DNA from: Erysipelotrichaceae bacterium | GTDB taxonomy: Bacteria; Bacillota_I; Bacilli_A; RFN20; CAG-826 | DNA length: 16,703 bases | Direction of reading: 5' to 3' | Assembly: GCA_031271635.1 (NCBI GenBank) | Contig: JAISVG010000082.1 | Span: 1-16,703 of the forward strand | Shown: positions 1 through 8,899 of the stretch, one piece after another | Layout: the number at the start of each line of letters is the position of its first letter | How positions within the stretch are numbered: position 1 is the first letter of the stretch | Made by a program: the position numbers and the translations under genes | The notes under the pieces: generated by a model | What the model saw: only the letters and a program-made list of their open reading frames with translations | Told to the model about the DNA's origin: nothing | Databases searched by the model: none

Positions 1-469
1 GACCAGTTATTGCAAAATATATAAAGGCTTTCTCATTAGTCTCAGTATTTGTAAAATGATAAGCATAGACATCACCCATCTTCCAGTCGCTTTGATAGAA
101 AGGACCTTTATACTTAGGCATCTTTTTAGGTTTAGGTTTAGGAGTTTCTAGTTTTTTAAGATTCTTTTCAAGATACTCGATATCTTTATTATTTGATGCT
201 TCTCTTAAATCCTCAATCATCATATTCACTATATTGAAAACAATTTCCTTAATCTCAGCTGTTAAAACACCATACTTCCATAAGGCTAAGCCAATACCTA
301 ATGCTGCTTCACAGGTATCATGACCGGAACTTAAAGCGTCACTCCAAGAACCAATAAGAGTCTTAGTAGCAATTTCAAAGTCTTGATGCTCATATAGCTC
401 ATCTTCAAACTCTCCGACAACATCACTAACGATGTATCTATCAATGTAATTCTTTCCATCAAAATTCAT
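1..469 (-). CDS. Putative immunity protein, second paralogue (C-terminus beyond window)
   Basis: Partial gene: 156 complete codons from the start at 469 to the left edge, with no stop reached. By my manual alignment it is identical at 121 of 156 positions (78%) to the protein encoded at 524-1348. The N-terminal ~50 residues, the Pro/Lys-rich hinge (KPKPKKMPKYKGPFY) and the start of the C-terminal domain (WKMGDVYAYHF) are the most conserved; residues 40-50 and 75-105 differ most. The start is fixed by GGAGGG at 484-479, nine bases before ATG. It lies 54 nt behind the first paralogue on the same strand, so it is probably co-transcribed. Role inferred from position behind an RHS toxin gene: an extra or orphan immunity protein, perhaps for a related toxin tip. 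I do not recognise a named family with certainty. Confidence 0.75.
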   Translation of the reverse strand, partial: MNFDGKNYIDRYIVSDVVGEFEDELYEHQDFEIATKTLIGSWSDALSSGHDTCEAALGIGLALWKYGVLTAEIKEIVFNIVNMMIEDLREASNNKDIEYLEKNLKKLETPKPKPKKMPKYKGPFYQSDWKMGDVYAYHFTNTETNEKAFIYFAITG

Positions 470-478
470 ATTTAAAAT

Positions 479-484
479 CCCTCC
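479..484 (-). promoter_or_regulatory. Ribosome binding site of the second immunity paralogue
   Basis: GGAGGG on the minus strand, nine bases before the ATG at 469. The bases around it read Leu-Glu-Gly-Phe-stop (486-472) and then AT-ATG. This matches the arrangement at the RHS/first immunity junction, where the RHS gene really ends in those codons. Confidence 0.7.
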
Positions 485-523
485 AGATGAAATTAGTTAT
501 AGCTCCAAAAGTTAATCACTTAA

Positions 524-1348
524 TTAGTGGATATTGTCAGATTCTTCATCCGCTATGAGTGGTCGATACTTAAATGTAGATGTAAAATCTTTATCGATAC
601 TTTCCCAGGAATGCATAGCGGCACCCCTACGTTCGTTTTCTATTGGTTGTACTTCTCCAATATTACCAAGATAAGTGAGTTTATTGTAAGGTACTTCTCG
701 ATCAAAACTTGCTGATAAAATCACTGAATATCCTCTAGTCTTTTCAGGCTCAAATGGATCTGGATAATTGCTAATTATCATGAATGGTTTTTCCTTTACT
801 TCCTCGAGTGACATTAATCTCTCGCTCACAACGTCAAAGACATATGCCGAAGGGAGAGACTTTTTTAGCATTGGAGATTGACCAGTTATAGCTAAATATA
901 TATAAGCCTTCTCATTCGTCTCGGTATTCGTAAAATGATAAGCATAGACATCACCCATCTTCCAGTCACTGCGGTAGAAAGGACCTTTATACTTAGGCAT
1001 CTTTTTGGGTTTAGGATTAGGAGTTTCTAGTTTATCAAGTTTTTTATTAAGGTACTCAATGTCCTTATAGTTACCTACTTTTTCTAGTTCTTTGATTTTG
1101 TTACTCACTATCTTAAAAGCAAATTCTTTGATTTCATCTTTTAAGACTCCGTACTTCCATAAGGCTAAAGCGATACCTAATGCTGCTTCACAAGAATCAT
1201 AGTCATCATCAAAAGCGACACTCCAAGAACTAATAAGAATCTTAGTAGCAATGTCAAAGTCCTGATGTTCATATAGTTCATCATCGAATTCTCCGACAAT
1301 ATCACTAACGATGTACCTATCAATGTAGTTTTTTCCGTCAAAATTCAT
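524..1348 (-). CDS. Putative immunity protein for the RHS GIY-YIG toxin
   Basis: 274 residues. Two parts are visible: an N-terminal, mostly helical acidic domain (about 1-105, with CEAALGIALALWKYG), and a C-terminal domain (about 125-274) beginning WKMGDVYAYHF, joined by a Lys/Pro-rich hinge near 110-120. There is no signal peptide or membrane segment, so it is cytoplasmic. A start ten codons upstream is possible, but I chose 1348 because GGAGGG stands nine bases before it and the paralogue at 469 starts with the same residues. It begins 2 nt after the RHS stop codon and its ribosome site lies inside the last RHS codons, so its translation is coupled to the toxin. In polymorphic toxin loci the gene directly behind the toxin tip is normally the cognate immunity gene; that is the basis of the call. 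The domains faintly recall DUF4259-like and Imm26-like immunity proteins, from memory only. Confidence 0.7.
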   Translation of the reverse strand: MNFDGKNYIDRYIVSDIVGEFDDELYEHQDFDIATKILISSWSVAFDDDYDSCEAALGIALALWKYGVLKDEIKEFAFKIVSNKIKELEKVGNYKDIEYLNKKLDKLETPNPKPKKMPKYKGPFYRSDWKMGDVYAYHFTNTETNEKAYIYLAITGQSPMLKKSLPSAYVFDVVSERLMSLEEVKEKPFMIISNYPDPFEPEKTRGYSVILSASFDREVPYNKLTYLGNIGEVQPIENERRGAAMHSWESIDKDFTSTFKYRPLIADEESDNIH

Positions 1349-1350
1349 AT

Positions 1351-4300
1351 TTAGAAACCCTCCAAGAAACATAACCAACCATTATTATCACGATTCCACG
1401 CACTTCCAGCTTGAAGATAAAAATCTCGAAGCGGGTTCTTATCAGAAATCGCATGGATAGTATTTAATAAATTTTCTATTTTATATTCAAGTATTAATAA
1501 TTCCTCTACGCCGCGAGCCTCCAAATAATTCATAGGATTGTTTTTGTTTATAGGATCCATACGAATCTTATCAACTCCATAATTAATAAATCTGTCAGTT
1601 CTCTTGTGTTCATTAAGCCTCCTATCTATATCCTTTGTCATTCCAACATACAAGACATGTCCTGATCTTTTGTCAACTATCTTATACACATACCACTTCC
1701 GTCCTATTTTCTCTTTAGCTTTTGTAACTCCTATAGACGTTGCTTTCGCCACTTCATCAAACGCCTTCCTCGCAAATTCCATAAATCCGTTTATGGCATT
1801 TTCAATTGCCTGGGTTTGATTCGCTATTCCCGCCGCACAGTAGTACGCAATTACCGCTAATATGAGATAGAATACTACTTTCATAGCTGCAGTGGCAGCA
1901 GCAACCGCGACTCCTTCCCTACCGCTCGGATCACAGTATGATACTGGATTATTTTGGCAATAAGCATAAATGTTATGCTGTCCTACTGCTCCAATCGTTC
2001 CAATAACATTATCGATGCTAATAAAGCGTCTTGTGTTTGGGTCGTAGTATCTGCTATTTAAGTAGTATAGTTCTGTTTCGGCATCATAGACATATCCCTT
2101 ATACAAAAACGGATTAAGCTCTAGGATATCAGTGCCAACAGAGGTGTTTACTACTAGAGCAGTTTTAACTTTACCCCATGCATCGTAATAATATTCTACC
2201 ACAGAATCGCCATTCTTATCAATTACCGAGCAAATATTGGCAGTTAAATCTCTCACGAAGAAATAATTCTCTTTATTATATTCAAATCCTATTAAGAGAT
2301 TACTTTCGTCATAATGGAAGAACATTTTCTTATTTCCCTTAGTAAGAGAAACAATTCGCTCTCCAAAGAGATGATAATAGGTAGTCGCTCCAGCCACTGT
2401 TTTTGAAATTCTAATGTCAGAATCATTATAAGTATAAGAAACACTCTGATTACCTTTTTCTAAACTAATGAGCTTCTTGTTGTCCCATGTCATATTAGTA
2501 ATATTTCCCATTGATGCCGGATAATATCCGTCATTATGGTATGAGATATTTCTTTCGCTAGTAATAACACCATTTTCATCCGAAGTGATTACTGATAATA
2601 ACTTATCTTTGTATGAAGCATCATAGTTATATATTTCGGTACTGAACGGTACTGTTTGACTAGGATAAAATCTTTCGACTCTCAAAATATTATTATTAGT
2701 CGTATAGTAATACCTAATCGTTTCACCGCTTGTACTATCATACTCTTCCTTAATACGGTTTAACCCATCATATTCAAATGTTTTTCCCGTATTTCCCTTA
2801 GTAATACCCGTAATGTTATTCATCGAATCGTAATCATAATCGGTTACCAATCCTTTGTGGTCAGTGGTTCTTGAGACTTGCGTACTTGTCTTATCACTAG
2901 CAACCCCTTGATACTCATATGTAGTATTTAAGGAAAGGTTTCCAATCTTTTTAATCTCCTTACTAATTCTTCCTAAGATATCTAGTTCTTTTTTGGAAGT
3001 TATTAGTTGCTCATCCGCAGTATGAATTTCAAAAGCTGGTGTTCCAAAAACGTAGTCGTTTCTAAAGGCAAGCATTTCTAAGTTCCCTTCAAGGTGTTTA
3101 TTAACTAAATCATCTGGATGTGCACCGATAGTAAGTAGAGTTCCTGTTAAATCAATTGCCATCGAATGAGAATAAAGGAAACCACTACATCCAATTTTTA
3201 AGATGCTGCCATCATAAGTCACAATAAGTTTACACCATGTGTCTTTGGCAATGGTAACTGCTTCTTGAATCGTAGTTCCATTACTATGAATACATAGTCT
3301 CCCTGTGGTATCTAGATATACCCCAAGCTTAACTGTTAAATCATCTGCGAAGGCAAAAATGTACTTTTCCACTCCAGCATCAGTATTAGTCTTAAAGTTA
3401 ATAGCAAAGGTACCAGTATTAGTTAGACCTAATTTATATGTTAGTTTACTTCTTTGGACTCCTAATCCTTTAGTACCTGAATACGAACCATAGACATGTT
3501 TTCCTTGGGTTTCATCTAATTCAAAAACTCGAGCTTTGTTAGATTTGTAGGTATAATCAGCAAAATCAAATCTTTCTGGTTCAATGCCACGAATGGATTC
3601 TAAAGAACCATTTAAAGTAATAACATCGTAGCCATCATATGTTTTTTGACTCACATAACTAACTCCAACTACTGGTTTCACAAAATTCTTATTTTGATAT
3701 TTGAAATAATCTTTAGCAATAAGCTCAAACCAATTTTGATCATAATTAAAAGCACCAATGCACAATAAAGTGGTGTCTAACGCGATATGAGTGTTACGAG
3801 GCACGAGCATTCTATTTCCAAGATAAAAAACGTTTAATCCCGAGACAAAATTAGTCGTGTTTAGATGGGTGCCACTAATAGATTGAAGTTCATTCATACT
3901 AGTTCCAACAGTTAATAAGTAATCAACAGATTTTTTAGCACTTCCTCGTGATAGTTTTAAAGCAATAAACATGTAATCTAACGCTGCTGGGATACTTAAT
4001 TCAGCCATCACTGTATTAGTAGCGGTGCAGAATAGTTCAAATTTAAAATTAAATCCAACATGAGAAACATTAAGACAATAATGATCTCTAGTTGTATTCC
4101 CGAAAGTAAACACTTTATAACTATTAGAGTCTTCTGGATTCAGTTTAAATATTCCAAAAATGCTTTTCGAATCAGAAAAAGATCTTCTCCATATTTCATA
4201 ATCAAAAGATTGGCCATTATTCTGAAACTTTCGCTCTGAATTAATAGTATTAAGGGGTAACTCCATCTTCGTCACCGAATTTCGAAGACGATAGAATTGT

Positions 4301-7300
4301 CGTTTTTTAATTTCATCAAAGACAAAGATCCCTTTATCAAGACTCGGAGTGGCGCCATATAGCCCTTTACTTGAAACATTGAAATCAATAATTTCATCTC
4401 CAAAAGCAGTATCAATTCTTGATACAAAAGAATCGTTATTGTATTCACTAAATTCATTGTCGTAATCAAATTCATAACTTCTTACAAAGTCATTAATTTT
4501 TAGCACCGATTTTTGCAGTTGTTCTTGGTGGTCAATCACATACTTGCCTTCGTCACCATTACTACTTTTTTCACGTACCAAGTTCCCTTTAGTGTCATAT
4601 TCATAATATGTCGTTACACCATTAGAAGATTTTCTTGTTCTATTGCCAAACGAATCATAATCAAACTCAGTTTTTATGTTTCCATTCTGAATCGTTTTTA
4701 CTAGTTGTAAGCGATCATTATATTCAAATTCGTTAGTATCTCCTCCGATAATTTGCTTTGTAATGCAACCGGTATTAACACCATTCTTAACTAAGTTATA
4801 TTCATATTCCACTAAGTCATCTCCATTTAACTTGATCCCCACAACTCTTTTAGCATCATCATAAAGGAATTCATAGTTAGTGCCATTATCACAAGTAATC
4901 TTCTTCAAAGTGTTGTTGGGATAATACTCATACTTTCCAGTAAGACTTTCCTGACCATTTGTGGAAACTAGTTGGATGAGATTATTAAAGGCATCATAAC
5001 TATAGTTTTCGACTGTTCCGTTTGGATTTTCTTTATAACCTAGTCTCCCTTCTGTATCGTACGTATATGTAGTTTCATGCATTAATTCATCAATACTCTT
5101 AGTTAACTGATTGTTCGCGTTATAGACATTGCTTTGCTCCATTATTTTGGTAGAATTATTTATTTCAGCTGAGACTACTGTCTTCGTGACATTATCATTT
5201 GTGTCATATTCATACTTAATTTCATTAGAGTTAGCATTAATAATACTCGATACCCTTTCTTGATCATCATACAAATAATGAAGGATGCCGCCATTATCAT
5301 GAACAGTTTCAATAAGTTTTGACTTATCGATTCTTTTTCGAGTTGAAAGCGAACCATTATACTCTCCGACCGAATTACCTTCTTTCTCATATTGATAGAC
5401 CATACTACTATTCATGCCTTTATATATTTGAAACCCATCCACAAACGCTTCATTTAATCCACGATATAAGACTGAAATTCTGACTGATTGATATGGCTTT
5501 TTCGCAACTACACTAAGAGAGATTAGTTGCCAATCAGAAATATCCTTATCAACTTTTAACGGCTCATAATCAATAGTGTCATCAAGATTATAGAAAGTAA
5601 AACCACAAGTAAAATCATCAGGGCTAGATGATTCGATCTTGACCCACATCGCAAAAGTGAATTCATCACCGGCATTACCCTTTACTGGAATTGTTTTTTC
5701 TATTACTTTTGCTGAAAGCGGAGTTGGTCCAGGAACAAATTTAAAGACCTTTTTGCCAATAATTTTTCGCACTGGCGAAGTAATATCTTCTTTTATTGTA
5801 ACTAAACCATCGTTTAATCCAATGTCACTATTAACCACAAAGCCAAGAGGAATGCGACTAGTCTCTAAATCAAAGAAACCATTTGTAACTAGATTATGAG
5901 ATGACTCTTTTCCAACATTAGAAAGCGATAATTCATCGATAAGTGCTTCAATCGTTACTCTAATGACTGGATTAGAAATATCTCCTGCTAAAATATCATT
6001 TAAATGAAGTTTTGACCACTTACTCATCGTTGGAAGCGTCATTTCACTTTCAAATGTTCTTAGTGTCATACGGCCCAAAGTAAATGGTCCAATTTCATCT
6101 TCCCCATCTGGAACCGCAAGACTAGTGTTACTTAAATAAACCTTTAAGTAACCCGTCACTAGGGCTTTTAATTTTACTGTTCCAGTGCACGCAAGAGCAC
6201 TAATAAAACATGATGCATTATATGTTTTAGATGCCGGTTGTACCTCCTGATAAACTTCAGAACTGCTCATGATTTTAAGGGCTTTTTTGCCATATAATCC
6301 TTCATTAACAATGCTAACACCAGCTTGATTATTTGTTTTCCATCCTAGTGAACTGCTGGTTAAATCTCCAAGTTCTAATTCAAAACTAGAATCAATAAGC
6401 GAGTTTCTGGCATTAGGAATCCATCCTGACTCGTCACTTACTCTTCTTGCGACACCATCAACTCCGACGCTGGTATGTTTTTTATTAATCGCATTGCCAT
6501 CTTTATCAATTAGACAAGACACCATTCCGTAATTATCGAAAACTCGACTCTCTTCATTTCCAAATGAATCCGTGATTTTGGTGTGAGTTAAGAAGAATTC
6601 TAGATACTTAAAACTACTATCACCATAAGTCGTCCCGTTTTTAATGGTTTCAGTTAGTTTAATGACCTTTGATCCTTGATAAGTAAAGAATAAGCCTTCC
6701 TTGGTTTTGTCGTTATCTGCTCGAATCAATAAGTCACCGTTATGGGTAAAGGTAGATGTGATGATGGTTTCATAGGTAGTTACCGTTCCTGTATAAGTCG
6801 TGGTTTGTTTGATTTTCTGAAGGCTAATCGTTTCTAAACAATTAGTTCCGTACGTGAGGGCGACTCTTCTTAATTCTTTAGCGAAATGAAGATACTGAAC
6901 TCGGTTATAAGCATCGTAAGAAACGGAAACGGTATTGCCATCAGATGAGGTAATTTTAGTAATACGATTATTAGTAGCAGTAAAAGTAATATGGCCGCCA
7001 TTTTTGTATGTAATTGAAATCGGAAGACAGGTCGCAGTATTAAAGACCGATCTTTGCCCTTGCTTATCAATGAGGGTGATAATGTCAGGGTCAATATCGG
7101 AAACAACAATATAAGAATAGTCTAAATAATTAAGATAGCAATAATCTACAGTATCTTCTAGTTCAATGCCATATCTTTTCGCATCATACCAAAAAGTTTT
7201 TTCAAAATTTGTTGTTGTTCCATTAGGTGTACTAATAAAAATCGTCTTTACAGTAGCGCTGAAACCATAATCGAAACTCATGCGCCATTTTCCCGTCATT

Positions 7301-8013
7301 GAATTTTTCATAAAAGTTGATCGTGAAAAATCAGAATAAATAGCACCAACTAAAATCGGAGTCTTTTTCGAGGCAGTTTGAAATAAATCTAATCTGTGAG
7401 TCAAGTCGCCAGTCAAAGTATTTACATAAGCTTTACCAGCAAAGCCGGCATCAGCAGTAAGGTAATCGAAAAACTGGGTAATACCTCGAACATCAGTTTC
7501 TTCAAGGAACATCATAATTTGTTCATTATAAGGTGCTTTCATGGGATTATAAATTTCAAGCTGAACTGAATTAGCGCTTTTTAGAGTAATTGAGACATTA
7601 TTTACCGCTTCTTTTTTAAGTTTACTAAGTAGTTTAGTTAAATCAATTGTGAGAAAGGTATATTTATTCCCACTGGCACTTTGAATCAGATTGATTTCTT
7701 GAGAAAACTCAACCGGACTCTCTTTAACGGCTGGTCTCGTGTTCCAAGTTACCGTAGTTGGATTATAATCATCGAGATTCAAATAGCCTTTAATCACATA
7801 TGCTTCACTTCCGGAACAAGGCAGAATTAAGACTGCTCTTGAGACTCTTGAGATATTATTCCAATTAGGAATATTAAACTTAATCAGCAAATCTTGACCT
7901 TGTTTCAGCCAGAAATTATCCTGATTATAACAGACGGTATCGCGATCGTGATCGCGGATTTCATTCATAGCAACCGTAATGCCATCATTAGTATTGGTGT
8001 ATTTTTTAATCAT
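1351..8013 (-). CDS. RHS/YD-repeat polymorphic toxin with C-terminal GIY-YIG nuclease tip
   Basis: 2220 residues, opened by AAAGGAGA seven bases before ATG. Order by eye: DNRLRE-like domain with TVTWNTRP (1-175); YD repeats (about 335-525); two jelly-roll-like modules (about 540-700, 707-870); YD repeats (895-1205); two LamG/concanavalin-like modules (about 1250-1420, 1500-1655); YD repeats (1690-1940). The RHS core (1942-2030) includes YYLNSRYYDPNTRRF and ends at DPSGRE, the usual boundary before a variable toxin. A hydrophobic helix (about 2033-2060) precedes a GIY-YIG domain (2106-2215): YVY 2108-2110, YVG 2122-2124, R2132, H2136 and E2170 as the expected catalytic set. RHS shells enclose a toxin tip that enters a competitor; this tip should cut nucleic acid. 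The core and tip are clear; the middle modules are inferred. Oddity: no N-terminal signal peptide, although WapA-like Gram-positive RHS proteins usually have one. Confidence 0.92.
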   Translation of the reverse strand: MIKKYTNTNDGITVAMNEIRDHDRDTVCYNQDNFWLKQGQDLLIKFNIPNWNNISRVSRAVLILPCSGSEAYVIKGYLNLDDYNPTTVTWNTRPAVKESPVEFSQEINLIQSASGNKYTFLTIDLTKLLSKLKKEAVNNVSITLKSANSVQLEIYNPMKAPYNEQIMMFLEETDVRGITQFFDYLTADAGFAGKAYVNTLTGDLTHRLDLFQTASKKTPILVGAIYSDFSRSTFMKNSMTGKWRMSFDYGFSATVKTIFISTPNGTTTNFEKTFWYDAKRYGIELEDTVDYCYLNYLDYSYIVVSDIDPDIITLIDKQGQRSVFNTATCLPISITYKNGGHITFTATNNRITKITSSDGNTVSVSYDAYNRVQYLHFAKELRRVALTYGTNCLETISLQKIKQTTTYTGTVTTYETIITSTFTHNGDLLIRADNDKTKEGLFFTYQGSKVIKLTETIKNGTTYGDSSFKYLEFFLTHTKITDSFGNEESRVFDNYGMVSCLIDKDGNAINKKHTSVGVDGVARRVSDESGWIPNARNSLIDSSFELELGDLTSSSLGWKTNNQAGVSIVNEGLYGKKALKIMSSSEVYQEVQPASKTYNASCFISALACTGTVKLKALVTGYLKVYLSNTSLAVPDGEDEIGPFTLGRMTLRTFESEMTLPTMSKWSKLHLNDILAGDISNPVIRVTIEALIDELSLSNVGKESSHNLVTNGFFDLETSRIPLGFVVNSDIGLNDGLVTIKEDITSPVRKIIGKKVFKFVPGPTPLSAKVIEKTIPVKGNAGDEFTFAMWVKIESSSPDDFTCGFTFYNLDDTIDYEPLKVDKDISDWQLISLSVVAKKPYQSVRISVLYRGLNEAFVDGFQIYKGMNSSMVYQYEKEGNSVGEYNGSLSTRKRIDKSKLIETVHDNGGILHYLYDDQERVSSIINANSNEIKYEYDTNDNVTKTVVSAEINNSTKIMEQSNVYNANNQLTKSIDELMHETTYTYDTEGRLGYKENPNGTVENYSYDAFNNLIQLVSTNGQESLTGKYEYYPNNTLKKITCDNGTNYEFLYDDAKRVVGIKLNGDDLVEYEYNLVKNGVNTGCITKQIIGGDTNEFEYNDRLQLVKTIQNGNIKTEFDYDSFGNRTRKSSNGVTTYYEYDTKGNLVREKSSNGDEGKYVIDHQEQLQKSVLKINDFVRSYEFDYDNEFSEYNNDSFVSRIDTAFGDEIIDFNVSSKGLYGATPSLDKGIFVFDEIKKRQFYRLRNSVTKMELPLNTINSERKFQNNGQSFDYEIWRRSFSDSKSIFGIFKLNPEDSNSYKVFTFGNTTRDHYCLNVSHVGFNFKFELFCTATNTVMAELSIPAALDYMFIALKLSRGSAKKSVDYLLTVGTSMNELQSISGTHLNTTNFVSGLNVFYLGNRMLVPRNTHIALDTTLLCIGAFNYDQNWFELIAKDYFKYQNKNFVKPVVGVSYVSQKTYDGYDVITLNGSLESIRGIEPERFDFADYTYKSNKARVFELDETQGKHVYGSYSGTKGLGVQRSKLTYKLGLTNTGTFAINFKTNTDAGVEKYIFAFADDLTVKLGVYLDTTGRLCIHSNGTTIQEAVTIAKDTWCKLIVTYDGSILKIGCSGFLYSHSMAIDLTGTLLTIGAHPDDLVNKHLEGNLEMLAFRNDYVFGTPAFEIHTADEQLITSKKELDILGRISKEIKKIGNLSLNTTYEYQGVASDKTSTQVSRTTDHKGLVTDYDYDSMNNITGITKGNTGKTFEYDGLNRIKEEYDSTSGETIRYYYTTNNNILRVERFYPSQTVPFSTEIYNYDASYKDKLLSVITSDENGVITSERNISYHNDGYYPASMGNITNMTWDNKKLISLEKGNQSVSYTYNDSDIRISKTVAGATTYYHLFGERIVSLTKGNKKMFFHYDESNLLIGFEYNKENYFFVRDLTANICSVIDKNGDSVVEYYYDAWGKVKTALVVNTSVGTDILELNPFLYKGYVYDAETELYYLNSRYYDPNTRRFISIDNVIGTIGAVGQHNIYAYCQNNPVSYCDPSGREGVAVAAATAAMKVVFYLILAVIAYYCAAGIANQTQAIENAINGFMEFARKAFDEVAKATSIGVTKAKEKIGRKWYVYKIVDKRSGHVLYVGMTKDIDRRLNEHKRTDRFINYGVDKIRMDPINKNNPMNYLEARGVEELLILEYKIENLLNTIHAISDKNPLRDFYLQAGSAWNRDNNGWLCFLEGF
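1358..1363 (-). promoter_or_regulatory. Ribosome binding site of the first immunity gene, inside the RHS 3' end
   Basis: GGAGGG formed by the RHS codons for Leu-Glu-Gly, nine bases before the immunity ATG at 1348. It decides that start over the longer reading frame at 1378 and suggests translational coupling between toxin and immunity. Confidence 0.75.
7941..7956. repeat. GC-rich inverted repeat near the RHS 5' end
   Basis: CGCGATC-GT-GATCGCG is a perfect 7-bp inverted repeat with a 2-base spacer, lying in codons 20-25 of the RHS gene. It is strikingly GC-rich for this AT-rich window. It encodes the local Asp/Arg-rich peptide RDHDRD, so it may be only a codon coincidence. It could also form a hairpin in the mRNA about 57 bases after the start codon or bind a protein as DNA. 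Confidence 0.4.
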
Positions 8014-8025
8014 TTTTTTCTCCTT

Positions 8026-8898
8026 TTAAAATATTTTAATTTTGTTATTCATTTCTTTAATTTCCGCATGTTTTAGTGAACAACTAAAGTCTAAAACATC
8101 ACATTTAGCTAATAATTTTGTTTCTAGAAATTCTTTTAACGCTGCTGAATGCTGGTGTTGCTCGTAATGAGAGAGTTTACCATCTTGAATCACTAAGAAG
8201 TCAAGGTCACTTTGATGATGTGTCGTATTTTTCACAATAGATCCATATAAGAATAAGTGCTTTACTCGATATCGTTTCCTTATTTCTTCAAAGTCGTCTT
8301 CTAGGATGCTGATTATTTCTTCTACGCTTCTTGATTCGATTTCTTGATGTGGTCCGCTTTCTAAACCGATTGCCCCATATCCTGCATCAATCAAAATGTT
8401 AACTAATTGCTTTAAATCTTTGGCTTTCAGAGCTTTTAGAAATTGCTTCTTTCTTCCTTCACTAATAATAATCGGGTAACGTTTGTGTTTAATAAGAATA
8501 AAGCTCGAGAATAGAATCGAGTATTCTAGTTTGTTCCTTAGTCTTTGTGAATTAATAAAGAGAATCATTGCTGCAGAAACTTCATACGGGAATTCCTCAT
8601 TTATCTCATAAAAGAATTCAAGAATTCTGTCACATATAAGAGTATTCATCCTTTTCTTTGTAAGTAAATAGTAAAACGTCAGTAAGATTTCTTGATCCAC
8701 AATCTGACTAATTGATGCAATTAAATAATTCATCGCGTCCGCAATTCTTTTTACTTTTTTCTCATGAATGGTATTAGCCTCTTTTTTATCTAAAGCAATC
8801 ATTTTATAGTCTTCATGACTAAGATCATAGCGAGAAAGTCGAGCACAAAACTCGACAAAACGGTAGAAAACCTTAGAGTTCTTATAGCTAATTTCCAT
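8026..8898 (-). CDS. Degenerate Fic-like / nucleotidyltransferase fusion protein, second of pair
   Basis: 290 residues. The C-terminal domain is a polymerase-beta-type nucleotidyltransferase: G219-S220 opens the motif, SDLDF carries D231 and D233, and KCDVLD supplies the likely third Asp (D267). Such domains transfer a nucleotide from NTP to protein, RNA or a small molecule; the substrate is not visible here. The N-terminal ~170 residues are helical. Residues 104-170 follow the tail of Fic proteins (LIKHKRYPIII, then RKKQFLKALKAKDLKQLVNIL), but the catalytic HPFxxGNGR loop is missing, replaced by INSQRLRNKLEYS. The Fic relation is my inference. I chose the start at 8898 because GGAGG precedes it by nine bases; the longer frame from 8952 would overlap the upstream gene. 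It starts 2 nt after the stop of the preceding gene and ends 12 nt before the RHS start, so it is in the same operon. Confidence 0.8.
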   Translation of the reverse strand: MEISYKNSKVFYRFVEFCARLSRYDLSHEDYKMIALDKKEANTIHEKKVKRIADAMNYLIASISQIVDQEILLTFYYLLTKKRMNTLICDRILEFFYEINEEFPYEVSAAMILFINSQRLRNKLEYSILFSSFILIKHKRYPIIISEGRKKQFLKALKAKDLKQLVNILIDAGYGAIGLESGPHQEIESRSVEEIISILEDDFEEIRKRYRVKHLFLYGSIVKNTTHHQSDLDFLVIQDGKLSHYEQHQHSAALKEFLETKLLAKCDVLDFSCSLKHAEIKEMNNKIKIF

Positions 8899-8899
8899 T

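Noticed and set aside
504..525. Possible terminator between the two immunity genes
   Set aside because: Only a four-base CACT/AGTG stem with no T-run; read-through is more likely.
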